From the NCBI GenBank assembly GCA_963847595.1, contig CAWKAJ010000001.1, positions 372,001 through 436,000 of the forward strand: a stretch of DNA of 64,000 nucleotides, given 5' to 3'. Under the pieces are notes generated by a model, which had not been told where the DNA came from, made no database searches, and saw only the letters and a program-made list of their open reading frames with translations. Position 1 is the stretch's first letter, and every line of letters starts with the position of its first letter. The translations under genes were made by a program, and so were the position numbers. The DNA is from JACWAE01 sp963847595. Lineage in GTDB: Bacteria; Chloroflexota; Dehalococcoidia; SZUA-161. Positions 7,406 through 16,843 of the stretch are shown piece by piece.

Positions 7406-7743
7406 GCGGTCAAATGCATTGTCCCCCATCGCGCCCCATTGTTGTTCAACTATAACACAACTATTGCTATAATGGAGATGAGGGCTAGCTCATCCGCACG
7501 CACGTCCACTGATTCTCGCTATTCTTAAAAAGTCACTAATCGTCATTATGGGACATCTCCCCGGAATAGCTGCAAGGGCACGGATTCAATTCTGTTCTGG
7601 GCATTGACAGGGTCTCGCACAAAGGACTAAACTTCGCCTACGGGTGCATGTCGGATTCGGCGAAAGAACATCGGATAATATGACAGTGGCTGGTGTCATT
7701 CTTGCTTTATCCGGACAATTATTGAAATAAGGAGGAATGTTGA
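7406..7743. other. intergenic, no gene seen
   Basis: 338 bp without a supported frame. A ribosome site (AAGGAGGAATG) for the next gene is at the right end. No repeats shared with other intergenic regions were noticed. Confidence 0.4.
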
Positions 7744-8184
7744 ATGGCCGACGAAAAGATTCCAAGTATCATACGTGATTTTCTTAAGGCAATAGAAGCA
7801 AAGGACGTGGACAAAGCTATTTCGTTTTTTGCCGAGGACGGAGATTGGACCACGTGTGAAGGCGTGTTCAAAGGCAAGGAGGAGTTGAAACGTTACTTGA
7901 AATGGATGGCTGCTGTTGGTCAAGAACCGAAGATAACTGGATGTGGTAACGGTATTATCACACAGGATAATAGAGCCTTCAGCGAGCTCATGATCACTGA
8001 TACAGTTATGGGAAGGAAAGTGGAATACTTGGAGATGGATGCTTGGGAGTTCAGTGATGACAAGATCAAGCATTTCAGGGTAGTTTATGATAGGCTATTA
8101 ATCTGTAAACAGGGGGCGAAGGGATGGCTGCAGAAATGGGTAGTGAATTACATCATAAAGCAAGTCGAAAAGGGGCTACATTAG
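7744..8184 (+). CDS. SnoaL/NTF2-like domain protein
   Basis: A 146-residue protein with the SnoaL/limonene-epoxide-hydrolase pattern: an N-terminal helix ending in FLKAIEAKDVDKAISFFAED, the DGDWTTCEGVFKGKEELKRY turn, and later strands ending IKHFRVVYDRLLI. Such proteins are small cone-shaped enzymes or binding proteins with varied substrates, so no reaction can be assigned. A strong ribosome site (AAGGAGGAATG) precedes the ATG. It is monocistronic. Confidence 0.8.
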   Translation: MADEKIPSIIRDFLKAIEAKDVDKAISFFAEDGDWTTCEGVFKGKEELKRYLKWMAAVGQEPKITGCGNGIITQDNRAFSELMITDTVMGRKVEYLEMDAWEFSDDKIKHFRVVYDRLLICKQGAKGWLQKWVVNYIIKQVEKGLH

Positions 8185-8299
8185 CACCTGTCCAATTTGA
8201 GTGGTCTCTGGTACTCCGTTTATTGAATACTTAAGTGAGTGCTCATAAACGGCAAATTGTTATCTCTAGGCTGCCAATGTTTAAACAAAAAGCCAGTTT

Positions 8300-8494
8300 G
8301 TGCAATCATGCTGACATAGTATAGTCCAGCCTCCACACTATACACTCGGCCAGCACCATTCCCACCAAGCTCTAGAATTCAAAGCAAAGCCCCTTAATTT
8401 CCCAAAACCCTGACGCGATCAATGAACCTATGTAATGTAATGTATTGTAAATACAAATGCCTGGCATTTGAGTGTAGAGCGTTTGGAGTTTAGC
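8300..8494 (-). repeat. ~200-bp dispersed repeat, copy 2 (inverted)
   Basis: Reverse complement of the copy at 18-230; the block-by-block matches are listed there. It fills most of the gap between 8185 and 8513, which holds no gene. Together the two copies form a long imperfect inverted pair around the R-M locus and its neighbours. Confidence 0.7.
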
Positions 8495-8513
8495 TGCTAG
8501 GGTTGATTTGCCA

Positions 8514-9221
8514 TTACTGAACAACGAAATGCAGCACTGCCAATGAGCCCCATTCGTCTCCACCTACGACAGTGTATACGCCTGGAGTGAAATTGCCGAG
8601 AACCGATTCCTGGTCGTTGCTCCAATATCCCGTCACCGTAATTTCAGAGCTTATTTTAAAATCAGTGAGGCATGGATTAGGATTGGAACTGCCGCAACCG
8701 CCGAAGACACTCGCAGTATCGCTCAAGGGGTTAAAAGAGTAGGAATTGACCAGAAAAAGAGCAGGGCAACTGTATATGCCCTCAGGATTGTAAAGCTGAA
8801 GTGGCATCGCGGAGGAAACATTAGAAGACGTATAATTTCCTTGAAAGATTGCTACTCCAAAGGGATAGTTGAGGGTCCCACAAGGACCCAGGCTCAATCC
8901 CCTCAATGGCCAGCTATTGGAAGCAGAGACGTTATTCTCTGTCGCCAGCGTGTTCTGTTCATCGATTACCACTGAAACTTCTTGACCTGGCTGAAACGTA
9001 GTTGAGTTCAATGAAAGAGAGAGCATCAGCCCTTTCACCGACTTTGATGTGGTTGAAGAGGTGTTAGGTGGTGGTGTGGATGTGGAAGGTGTGACAACAG
9101 GCGTAGGCGTTGGCATAGACGTCAACGTTGGTGTCGGTAATGCTTTCTCCGAACAACCGATGGTACAGATCGTAACTGCTATCACTAGCCAGACAGCCAA
9201 AGCAATAGCTGGCTTCCTCAT
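8514..9221 (-). CDS. predicted lipoprotein
   Basis: A 235-residue exported lipoprotein. The signal peptide (MRKPAIALAVWLVIAVTIC) ends in the lipobox TIGC (Cys ~23). A Thr/Pro/Ser-rich linker of ~35 residues follows, then a beta-rich domain (residues ~65-235) with a C-terminal GVYTVVGGDEWGSLAVLHF stretch resembling a small Ig-like fold. It should be anchored on the outer face of the cell membrane. It is divergent from the lipoprotein at 9303, sharing the promoter at 9250-9285. Function unknown. Confidence 0.75.
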   Translation of the reverse strand: MRKPAIALAVWLVIAVTICTIGCSEKALPTPTLTSMPTPTPVVTPSTSTPPPNTSSTTSKSVKGLMLSLSLNSTTFQPGQEVSVVIDEQNTLATENNVSASNSWPLRGLSLGPCGTLNYPFGVAIFQGNYTSSNVSSAMPLQLYNPEGIYSCPALFLVNSYSFNPLSDTASVFGGCGSSNPNPCLTDFKISSEITVTGYWSNDQESVLGNFTPGVYTVVGGDEWGSLAVLHFVVQ

Positions 9222-9249
9222 GCTCTATCCTCTCGCCTGTTCCTATTTC

Positions 9250-9285
9250 TTGCGATATTCTAACGCGAAAGGTATACTAGCGCAA
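9250..9285. promoter_or_regulatory. symmetric bidirectional promoter of two lipoprotein genes
   Basis: Plus strand: TTGCGA (9250-9255), 17 bp, TATACT (9273-9278), then AAGGA and the ATG at 9303. Minus strand: TTGCGC (9285-9280), 17 bp, TAGAAT (9262-9257), facing the ATG at 9221. The outer ends TTTCTTGCG and CGCAAGAAA form an inverted repeat. This is the clearest of the five copies of the motif. Confidence 0.75.
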
Positions 9286-9302
9286 GAAAACAAGGATAGC
9301 AA

Positions 9303-10244
9303 ATGAAGAACATTCTCTGGATTGCTCTTATCATAGGTATATTGCTGGGTTTGCTAATACCAGGGCTATCATGCACTAAAACTGTCTATGTAACGCCAAC
9401 GTCAACACCGACATCAGAAACTCAGCAGGTAGTCGCCAGATGCATTTCAGCTATGAAACAGGTTGATTCATATAAATTGGATACCGACGTTGTGAACGTA
9501 TATAAAGTTATCGATGGAGCTAATAATGGAACAGACACGACGGAATGGAGTGGTACCCAAATCGTCAGTATCGCTGGCAAAAAGATGGGGCTGAATATGA
9601 CAATAGACGAAGGCGGTGCTTATTCTCCTGTAGGCGGTGATAATTGGTCTACTGAAATGTACGTCATAGATGGATGGGAGTACTACAAGGCGACTTCGCC
9701 GCATGTGGTGAATTTGTCTCCCTCTCCACCCAATCCGTGGGAGAAAAACAAACTTACTAATGAGCTTTGGGCAAAGGAGACACAGATTACCTTTTATACA
9801 GAATTATTGAAAACAGCCACCGAATCTGATTTACTGGGCAACGCAACGGTTAACGGAGTAGATTGTTATATCTTGGATATAGTTCCATCAACTCAAGCCA
9901 TAATTGATTGGGTAGTATCACAGGATCAACCGTTTGGGCCTCAGATAGATATTATGTTTGGAGGTGCGGGGCCCGTGGTAAGGGCCGAAGCATACCAGGG
10001 TGGCTCGGTTAAACTATGGATTAGCCAGGAGAGTTACTTACCTTTGAAGGTTGAAGTCAACGCTGATTTTCAGGGTAACGTGGGTGGTGGAATGATTCTA
10101 CCTGGCACAACCCCTTATATCCCAACTACAAACCCTGTAAACTCCAGTTTTGATGGTCAAATGACTTTCTCAGAGTATAATCAACCTGTTTCCATCCAAC
10201 TTCCTCAAGAAGCCATCGGTGCTCAAGAATACGAGATACAATAA
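9303..10244 (+). CDS. predicted lipoprotein, LolA/LppX-like
   Basis: A 313-residue lipoprotein. The signal peptide has the lipobox LSC near residue 24 (GLLIPGLSCTKT). A Thr/Pro linker follows, then a large beta-rich domain (CISAMKQVDSYKLDTDVVN..., QISGTQIVSIAG-type strands, VNGVDCYILDIVP, ESYLPLKVEV). The pattern of 'sum over amphipathic beta strands, then a surface helix' resembles the LolA/LppX/LprG half-barrel that binds lipids. It is transcribed from the shared promoter 25 bp upstream. The lipid-binding role is inferred. Confidence 0.7.
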   Translation: MKNILWIALIIGILLGLLIPGLSCTKTVYVTPTSTPTSETQQVVARCISAMKQVDSYKLDTDVVNVYKVIDGANNGTDTTEWSGTQIVSIAGKKMGLNMTIDEGGAYSPVGGDNWSTEMYVIDGWEYYKATSPHVVNLSPSPPNPWEKNKLTNELWAKETQITFYTELLKTATESDLLGNATVNGVDCYILDIVPSTQAIIDWVVSQDQPFGPQIDIMFGGAGPVVRAEAYQGGSVKLWISQESYLPLKVEVNADFQGNVGGGMILPGTTPYIPTTNPVNSSFDGQMTFSEYNQPVSIQLPQEAIGAQEYEIQ

Positions 10245-10323
10245 CTCATGTGACCTCGTTCCCGGTGGGCATCAACTCTCCCGCACCTTAAGTGCAAAAC
10301 GCAGGTAGTCTGTTGCGATCCGA

Positions 10324-11241
10324 GTGTGTTGTGCTCAATACTACAGTGGGAACAGTTTACTGTCAGAACTCGAGGTTGCGAGGTGTAGCAATCCTATGAA
10401 CGTACCGTCTAAATCCTCGCTAGAACTGGACTCCGCGAGGCATCTCATGCGGTGGATAACGCGCGAGGACCTTGCTCCCATTGACAGGCCGGACCAAAGC
10501 CAGAGGTCGAGACCGGGAGGCCACCCTGATTTTGTTTTCGAGGACTCGAAGAAGCACAGGTATGTTTTAGAATTGACCAGACTATTGGCTCCAGAGTTAC
10601 GTAGACTCGAGGATACCGTAGCGGCCCAAGTTTGTGCTCCCGTAGAGCACCTGTGTCCTGGGACCTACGCGTTGCATATCCAATTGACCGATCCCCTGGG
10701 GAGGGGCTGGATCGCACCCGAGGTGTTGAAGCAAACAGTGCAGGAGATAACGAAGATACTGAAATCTGGCACCTTACAGAATACCCAAGAACTAAGCACC
10801 GGGTTTGTTCTCTGGAAGGCTAGAGACGAAGGCCATAGGCTTGTACCTTGGGTTACCAGTCCGAAACTGCCGTTTGACCTAACTGATGCCCATCCCGTCG
10901 CGAAGGAACTGCGAGCGGTGTTTGAGAGATTGGTTGAAGAAGCCGACTTAAAGTTTCGAGGCTATGACCCGTACAGGCTACTGCTTATTGCTACTTCACA
11001 GTCAGGGTTGGATCTGGAATTCCATGCAGAGAGATTCAAGGATGGCAAAGGCATCTTGCTCACCTGGATGGATTCCTTATGCGAGCGAATCAACAACATC
11101 GATGCTATCTTCTTAGAGCCTGGCGTTAACGTCTGGTCGGCGGGAGGCAAAGTCATGGCTGGGCACAAATACATTGAGAGCAAGGCAGGGCATTACCCTG
11201 AGCTTTGGCGTCGTAGTGGCGTTCCACGGCTTCTTGTCTAG
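10324..11241 (+). CDS. hypothetical protein with nuclease-like PD...E-x-T motif
   Basis: A 305-residue frame from GTG at 10324; an ATG at 10396 (MNVPSKSSLELDSARHLM) is the likelier start. The region HPDFVFEDSKKHRYVLELTR looks like the strand-turn-strand core of PD-(D/E)XK nucleases, but the last catalytic residue is Thr rather than Lys, so activity is doubtful. The rest has helices and strands with no known motif. It lies between the lipoprotein genes and a paralogue of the R-M-side small protein, in a region of likely transfer. Function uncertain. Confidence 0.5.
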   Translation: MCCAQYYSGNSLLSELEVARCSNPMNVPSKSSLELDSARHLMRWITREDLAPIDRPDQSQRSRPGGHPDFVFEDSKKHRYVLELTRLLAPELRRLEDTVAAQVCAPVEHLCPGTYALHIQLTDPLGRGWIAPEVLKQTVQEITKILKSGTLQNTQELSTGFVLWKARDEGHRLVPWVTSPKLPFDLTDAHPVAKELRAVFERLVEEADLKFRGYDPYRLLLIATSQSGLDLEFHAERFKDGKGILLTWMDSLCERINNIDAIFLEPGVNVWSAGGKVMAGHKYIESKAGHYPELWRRSGVPRLLV

Positions 11242-11467
11242 CTTACACTGATGACTGGGTTATCGTAAAAAAGACAAAATGTGGGATACTGACTCCACTT
11301 TTTCCTAGAACCAGAGCACTTACAGTTTCGCCAGGGCAATAAAATACATACTTTGTTACCTCATTGCACGATATAGCGTTGTTCACCTTCATTTACCCCC
11401 AGCTGCACCAACCACGCTCAGGACATTGGCTTCCCTTCTGTGTTACCAGCAGTGACCTATGAAGTGC

Positions 11468-11496
11468 TTGCGCCAATATACCAATCGCTGTAGAAT
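11468..11496 (+). promoter_or_regulatory. shared-motif promoter for the gene at 11518
   Basis: TTGCGC (11468-11473), 17 bp, TAGAAT (11491-11496), with ATCGCTG just before the -10. The ribosome site CAGGAGG follows and the ATG is at 11518. The leader closely resembles that of the paralogue at 5557. Confidence 0.7.
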
Positions 11497-11517
11497 GTCG
11501 CAGGAGGTTTATAGGGA

Positions 11518-11793
11518 ATGAGAGTTGTCTTAGAACCCGTTAGTGGAACTGCTAAGGAGAGCCTTGAGCGAGCCAAGCTGGAAATCGAAAGGGTACTGGC
11601 TTTTAGAGGCTCTGTGACCAGTGTAAAGGCTCAGGGTACAAGAATCATTGTGGAGTTTGAGATAAACCCCAAGTGGGATTTGACTGAATCTGAGAAGGTC
11701 AAATATCTAATGGAATGGATACCGGCAAAGGTGAAAATGGTTTTCAAGGTGCATGATGTAGTTATAAGAGACAACCAGAGGCGTAAGGGTTAA
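11518..11793 (+). CDS. hypothetical protein, paralogue of the gene at 5291
   Basis: A 91-residue protein beginning MRVVLEPVSGTAKESLER, closely similar to the 88-residue protein at 5291-5557. It carries the same promoter motif and ribosome-site sequence. The C-terminus differs and is basic (RDNQRRKG). It stands alone here, without the partner gene that follows its paralogue. No function is recognised. Confidence 0.7.
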   Translation: MRVVLEPVSGTAKESLERAKLEIERVLAFRGSVTSVKAQGTRIIVEFEINPKWDLTESEKVKYLMEWIPAKVKMVFKVHDVVIRDNQRRKG

Positions 11794-12136
11794 TAGACAT
11801 TGCTAGCGGTTTAGATACAGGGTTAATTGGAGGCTGGGCCATGCTACGTTAGCATGATTACATGACGGATTGTGCACCCGCAGCCAGTTGTGAACACACT
11901 GGCGTAATTAGATGTCGAGAATGGCCGATGGACTATGGCATACGTTTTGCTGACGAACTGGTTGGGCATAGAATATCACGCGGCAGCATGGATGGACACG
12001 ATAAGCCCTGTGCAGTAGCACAATAGCCTCTTTATTGCTAACACTTCCCTGGGCTTCTATAATAGTGGCAACCATTTCAGCCACGTATTGTTTCCTATCG
12101 GCAACATTTCCCCCATAGCCGAAATAAGGAAGATAG
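11794..12136. other. intergenic upstream of the cas operon
   Basis: 343 bp with no supported gene. It must hold the promoter of the cas operon, but I cannot pick one with confidence. Confidence 0.4.
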
Positions 12137-14326
12137 ATGACCGATCCTGAACCCATTGCACATCTTTCAGAAGATGGCAGACTACATTATCTTTACGAGC
12201 ATCTCGGAGGCACAGCCAAAAGGGCCGAGGAGATGGCCAGTGCGTTCGGCTGCGGCGAGTGGGGAAGGGTGGCTGGAATGTGGCATGATTTGGGCAAGTA
12301 CTCTGATGATTTCCAGCGGATGATTCGCGCTGCCATAGCTCAAGAGCACTTAGGGCATGGAGATCACTCCACCGCCGGTAGTATTCTTTCAATAGACCGA
12401 TTCGGCCCAATCGGTCGCATTCTCGCCTATCCGATCTCCGGTCATCATGCAGGCCTTCCAGACTGGCAGAGCGAAACGTCGGGAATGAGTGGGCTGGCAC
12501 AACGTCTTCAGAGGGTTGACCTCATTGATAAGGTTCCCGTGGACGAAGTCCCGGCAGAAGTGATAAACCAAGCCATGCCTTCAGAAAAGCCTAGACCCGG
12601 TTCTGATCCTGCCCTTTGGATACGTATGCTCTTCTCCTGTCTAGTCGATGCTGATTTCCTCGATACCGAGGCCTTTGTCCAACCTGAGAAAGCTTCTCTC
12701 AGATCGAAATATCCTTCTCTCGCCGAGTTGTTACCCCTTTTTACGCGGTTCATGGAAGCTAAATCCAAAGTAACGGAGGATACATCGGTCAACCGTTTGA
12801 GGGCGGAGATATTGAAGCGATGCATCTTGATGTCGGCTCACCCACCGGGAATCTTCACTCTTACAGTTCCCACAGGTGGTGGCAAGACCCTTTCCTCGAT
12901 GGGTTTTGCCTTGCACCATGCGCTGAGGTACGGCAAACGACGCGTCATCTATGTCATCCCGTACACTAGCATCATCGAACAAACAGCCGACCAGTTCCGC
13001 GATGTTTTTGGCGAAACCATTATTGAACACCATAGCAACTTGGATGTTACGAACGAGACACCAGAAACGCTCAAGCAGCGTTTGGCCAGCGAGAATTGGG
13101 ATGCGCCCATTATCGTCACCACATCAGTGCAGTTCTTTGAGTCTCTGTTTGCAAGTCGCACAAGCCGGTGTCGAAAACTACACAACATCGTTAACAGCGT
13201 CGTCATATTGGATGAGGCACAGCTATTGCCACCCGAATTCCTCAACTCTATCCTGACAACTCTGAGGGAACTCCAGCGCAATTATGGGGTAACGCTTCTG
13301 CTGTGTACTGCCACTCAACCTGCTTTGGGACCCCACAAGTCTTTCGATTTCGATTTCCCAGGCCTGCCGAAAATGGTGGAGATCATTGAGAATACCCAAG
13401 CACTTCACCATGCCTTCAGGCGTACCGAGGTTCATGTTCCCCATGACCTTAACCAGTCACAATCATGGGAAGAGTTGGCTTGCGAACTTGCACAGCATCC
13501 TTCTGTGCTATGCATCGTCAACCGCCGCGATGACTGTCGTGAGCTCCACCGCCTTATGCCTGAGGGAACGATTCATCTCTCAGCCCTCATGTGCGGCGCC
13601 CATCGCTCGCTGGTAATAGGCCAGATAAGAGAGCGTCTCAAGAAGGACATCCCCACTCGGGTGATCAGCACCCAACTAGTCGAAGCTGGGGTCGACCTCG
13701 ATTTTCCGGTTGTCTATCGTGCCTTGGCTGGGCTCGATTCCATCGCGCAAGCGGCAGGCCGTTGCAATAGGGAGGGACGTTTACAGCAGGGGCGTGTGGT
13801 TGTCTTCGTTCCACCCAGCAAGGCTCCGCCGGGTCATCTGCGCCAGGCTGCGGAAATCGGCCGCAGACTTCTCGCCGAAATCAGCGACGACCCTTTGGCA
13901 CCTCACAGGTTTGAGCAGTTCTTCAGAGAACTCTATTGGTTGAAGGGGGACGAACTCGATGCAAAGGGCATCCTGCAATACTTAGCCAAAGACCCGGAAC
14001 TTCGCTTCAGCTTCCGTACCGCTGCTGCTAAGTTCCGTTTGATAGACGACTCCCAACAAGCACCGGTGTTAGTGCGATATGGCGATGGCACAGAACTAAT
14101 CGAGGTCTTACGTAAAACCGGGCCGGACAGATGGCTGCTTCGCAAGTTGCAGCGCTATGTAGTGAACCTGCCCCGATACATCCATTCCCGACTGCTAGCT
14201 GAGGGCAGCATACGAGAGCTATACCCCGGAATATACGTTCAGGAACACGGGGCGTTATATCACCCCGTACTTGGCTTTTGCCCAAATAAGTCAGTGGTAT
14301 ATGAACCCGATGACCTCGTGGTTTAA
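12137..14326 (+). CDS. cas3: CRISPR-associated helicase/nuclease Cas3 (type I-C)
   Basis: A 729-residue single-chain Cas3. The N-terminal HD nuclease (residues ~10-200) has AGMWHDLGKYSDDFQ and a further His pair in ISGHHAGLPDW. The SF2 helicase follows with Walker A (VPTGGGKTLSSMGFAL, ~245), the DEAD-like box (VVILDEAQLLPPEF), the motif SALMCGAHR, and motif VI (AQAAGRCNREG). It is recruited by Cascade to unwind and degrade target DNA. It is the first gene of the operon, with 20 bp to cas5. Length and order match type I-C; all catalytic motifs are present. Confidence 0.97.
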   Translation: MTDPEPIAHLSEDGRLHYLYEHLGGTAKRAEEMASAFGCGEWGRVAGMWHDLGKYSDDFQRMIRAAIAQEHLGHGDHSTAGSILSIDRFGPIGRILAYPISGHHAGLPDWQSETSGMSGLAQRLQRVDLIDKVPVDEVPAEVINQAMPSEKPRPGSDPALWIRMLFSCLVDADFLDTEAFVQPEKASLRSKYPSLAELLPLFTRFMEAKSKVTEDTSVNRLRAEILKRCILMSAHPPGIFTLTVPTGGGKTLSSMGFALHHALRYGKRRVIYVIPYTSIIEQTADQFRDVFGETIIEHHSNLDVTNETPETLKQRLASENWDAPIIVTTSVQFFESLFASRTSRCRKLHNIVNSVVILDEAQLLPPEFLNSILTTLRELQRNYGVTLLLCTATQPALGPHKSFDFDFPGLPKMVEIIENTQALHHAFRRTEVHVPHDLNQSQSWEELACELAQHPSVLCIVNRRDDCRELHRLMPEGTIHLSALMCGAHRSLVIGQIRERLKKDIPTRVISTQLVEAGVDLDFPVVYRALAGLDSIAQAAGRCNREGRLQQGRVVVFVPPSKAPPGHLRQAAEIGRRLLAEISDDPLAPHRFEQFFRELYWLKGDELDAKGILQYLAKDPELRFSFRTAAAKFRLIDDSQQAPVLVRYGDGTELIEVLRKTGPDRWLLRKLQRYVVNLPRYIHSRLLAEGSIRELYPGIYVQEHGALYHPVLGFCPNKSVVYEPDDLVV

Positions 14327-14346
14327 ATTTTCTGAAAGGAGGAACC

Positions 14347-15030
14347 ATGCATGAAACACCGATAAAGAGTCGAATTTTTCGGCTCAAGGTATGGGGGGAG
14401 AATGCCTGCTTCACCCGGCCGGAGATGAAGGTGGAACGGGTCTCCTACGATGTGATGACGCCATCGGCGGCACGCGGTGTCTTGGAGGCCATTCTCTGGA
14501 AGCCGGCCATCCGGTGGCGCGTCTCCCAGATCGATGTCCTCAAGCCCATCCGATGGGAGTCGGTACGGCGCAACGAGGTGGGCACGGTCATGTCTACCGA
14601 TCTGGCACTCACCGCCATGAAAAGAGGAAGGGGTCAACTCGGTCTCTATGTGGAGGATGAGCGCCAGCAGAGAGCCGGGCTTTTCCTGCGCGATGTGGCC
14701 TATACCATCTACGCCTACTTCGAGCTGGCGGGCAAGGCCGGGCCGGAGGACAATATGACCAAGTTTGAGCAGATGTTCTTCCGCCGGGCGGAGAAGGGCC
14801 AATGCTTTCACAGACCATATCTGGGATGCCGGGAGTTCTCGGCTCACTTTGCCCCCATTGCCCAGGGCGAGCCGTTGCCTCAGCCTATCCCGTTCAGCAC
14901 CGACCTGGGCTGGATGTTGCACGATCAAGACTATTGCGGAGAGATCCCCGAGGCCCGATTCTTTCAGGCCAGGCTCGAAGACGGGCGAATGAAGGTACCT
15001 CCCCTCGAAGCCCGAGAGGTGCGAGCATGA
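14347..15030 (+). CDS. cas5c: Cas5c (Cas5d), crRNA-processing Cascade subunit
   Basis: A 227-residue RAMP protein beginning IKSRIFRLKVWGENACFTRP with MKVERVSYDVMTPSAARGVLE, characteristic of type I-C Cas5. In I-C systems, which lack Cas6, this subunit cuts the repeat RNA and holds the 5' handle of the crRNA. AAAGGAGG precedes the ATG. The stop TGA overlaps the ATG of cas8c (ATGA at 15027-15030). Confidence 0.95.
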   Translation: MHETPIKSRIFRLKVWGENACFTRPEMKVERVSYDVMTPSAARGVLEAILWKPAIRWRVSQIDVLKPIRWESVRRNEVGTVMSTDLALTAMKRGRGQLGLYVEDERQQRAGLFLRDVAYTIYAYFELAGKAGPEDNMTKFEQMFFRRAEKGQCFHRPYLGCREFSAHFAPIAQGEPLPQPIPFSTDLGWMLHDQDYCGEIPEARFFQARLEDGRMKVPPLEAREVRA

Positions 15031-16766
15031 TTTTGCAGACGCTTGTTTCCTACTACGACCGACTAGCCCAGGAGGCTAATACTAACATTGCACCAGAAGG
15101 TTTTGAGAAAAAGGCGATTCCATTTCTGATCGTGCTCAACCAGCAAGGTGGTTTCGTAGGATTGCAGGATACACGGCAAGGGGAAGGAAAAAAGAAATCC
15201 GGGAGGGTTTTTACAGTCCCGAAAGCAGTCAAGAGATCCAGCAGAATTGCGGCCAATTTGCTATGGGATACCCCCACCTATGTCCTAGGCCGTCCCAAAC
15301 CGGACAAGAGGAAGGTGTACGAGAAACTTGTGGAAAGGGCGAAAGAGCAACATTCAGCCTTTTTGACCCGTATCCACGAAACATTTCCTACAGTGGTTGA
15401 TGAAGGCATCCGGGCCGTTCTACGATTTTTGGAGCGGGGCGACTTTACGCCGATATTCTCCCACCCCCTTTGGCCTGAAATTGAAGAAAGTGGAGCAAAC
15501 CTAACATTCCAACTTGAAGGGGATAAAGAACTTATTTGCCAACGTCCCACAGTGATGAGTGTCCTTACCATGCCGAATGCCGCGGGCAAAGGTAATCTCC
15601 GGATTTGTCTGGTCACTGGGGAACTGGATGAACCAGTAAGATTGCACACAGCGATTAAAGGCGTGTGGCATGCCCAGTCTTCTGGTGCAAACATCGTTTC
15701 TTTCAACCTTGACGCTTTCAATTCCTACCGGAAAACACAAGGATACAACGCACCGGTAGGCAAGAAAGCCGAGTTTGCCTATACCACTGCATTGAATACC
15801 TTACTGGCAAAAGGTTCGCGTCAGCGCATTCAAGTTGGAGATGCCAGTACGGTGTTCTGGTCGGCGCGGGCAAACCCGATGGAAGATTTATTTGCCGGTT
15901 TCTTTGGCGAGCCTGCTAAGGGGGAATCCGTACAGGATAACGAGTCCATTCGTGCTCTCTACGGGGCACCCCAAACCGGCGCGCCGCCACTTGAAGAAGA
16001 TCTGACCCCTTTCTATGTGCTGGGGCTAGCCCCGAATATCTCACGTATCGCCGTACGTTTCTGGTACGCCCGAACAGTAGGGGAAGTAGCTAAACACATC
16101 CGGCAGCACTTCGATGACACGGCTATCGTGCATGGCCCGAATCAACTGGCTCACCTACCCATGTTCCGACTGCTCGTTTCAACCGCGATTCAGGGAAGAT
16201 CTGATAATATTCAACCTAACTTAGCTGGGGAAGTAATGGAGGCCGTTTTGACCGGCATGCCCTATTCGAAAACTTTGCTAGCCTCAGCAATCCGCCGAGT
16301 GCGGGCAGAGCACGAAATAACTTACCCCAGGGCGGCGCTAATCAAAGCGGTTCTCGTCAGGGACGCCAGGTTCTATCGAAAACAGGATAAGGAGGTTGAT
16401 GTGTCACTGGATATCAGCAATGCCAATCCGGGTTATCTGTTAGGACGGCTCTTTGCTGTTCTCGAAAGGGCTCAAGAGGCGGCCAATCCCAACATCAATG
16501 CCACAATTCGAGACCGCTTCTACGGTGCGGCGTCGAGCACGCCGGTTGCGGTGTTCCCCCATCTGCTGAAATTGAAAAACTATCACATCGCCAAACTGGA
16601 GAATAGGGGGCTTGCCGTCAATCTAGAAAAGCAGATTGGTGAGATCATGGGCGGATTTGATGATTTCCCGACACACCTGAGCCTTGCCGATCAGGGTCGA
16701 TTTGCTATTGGTTACTACCATCAGCGTCAGGCTTTTTTCACCAAAAAAGACACTAAGGAAGCATGA
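15027..16766 (+). CDS. cas8c: Cas8c (Csd1), large Cascade subunit
   Basis: A 579-residue type I-C large subunit. The start at 15027 (MILQTLVSYYDRLAQEAN) is chosen because it overlaps the cas5c stop and matches the usual Csd1 N-terminus; the frame itself is open further upstream. Csd1 features include FLIVLNQQGGFVGLQDTR, the NLLWDTPTYVLGR segment, and FVLG-type ILGLAPN (FYVLGLAPNISRIAVRFW). It recognises the PAM and recruits Cas3. Confidence 0.95.
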   Translation: MILQTLVSYYDRLAQEANTNIAPEGFEKKAIPFLIVLNQQGGFVGLQDTRQGEGKKKSGRVFTVPKAVKRSSRIAANLLWDTPTYVLGRPKPDKRKVYEKLVERAKEQHSAFLTRIHETFPTVVDEGIRAVLRFLERGDFTPIFSHPLWPEIEESGANLTFQLEGDKELICQRPTVMSVLTMPNAAGKGNLRICLVTGELDEPVRLHTAIKGVWHAQSSGANIVSFNLDAFNSYRKTQGYNAPVGKKAEFAYTTALNTLLAKGSRQRIQVGDASTVFWSARANPMEDLFAGFFGEPAKGESVQDNESIRALYGAPQTGAPPLEEDLTPFYVLGLAPNISRIAVRFWYARTVGEVAKHIRQHFDDTAIVHGPNQLAHLPMFRLLVSTAIQGRSDNIQPNLAGEVMEAVLTGMPYSKTLLASAIRRVRAEHEITYPRAALIKAVLVRDARFYRKQDKEVDVSLDISNANPGYLLGRLFAVLERAQEAANPNINATIRDRFYGAASSTPVAVFPHLLKLKNYHIAKLENRGLAVNLEKQIGEIMGGFDDFPTHLSLADQGRFAIGYYHQRQAFFTKKDTKEA

Positions 16767-16843
16767 GACGAGATTACCCTTACCTTTTTCCTCTCCTGTC
16801 AAAGTAGAGGAAAGCATTACAAAAAACGAAAAGGAGGAATGAA

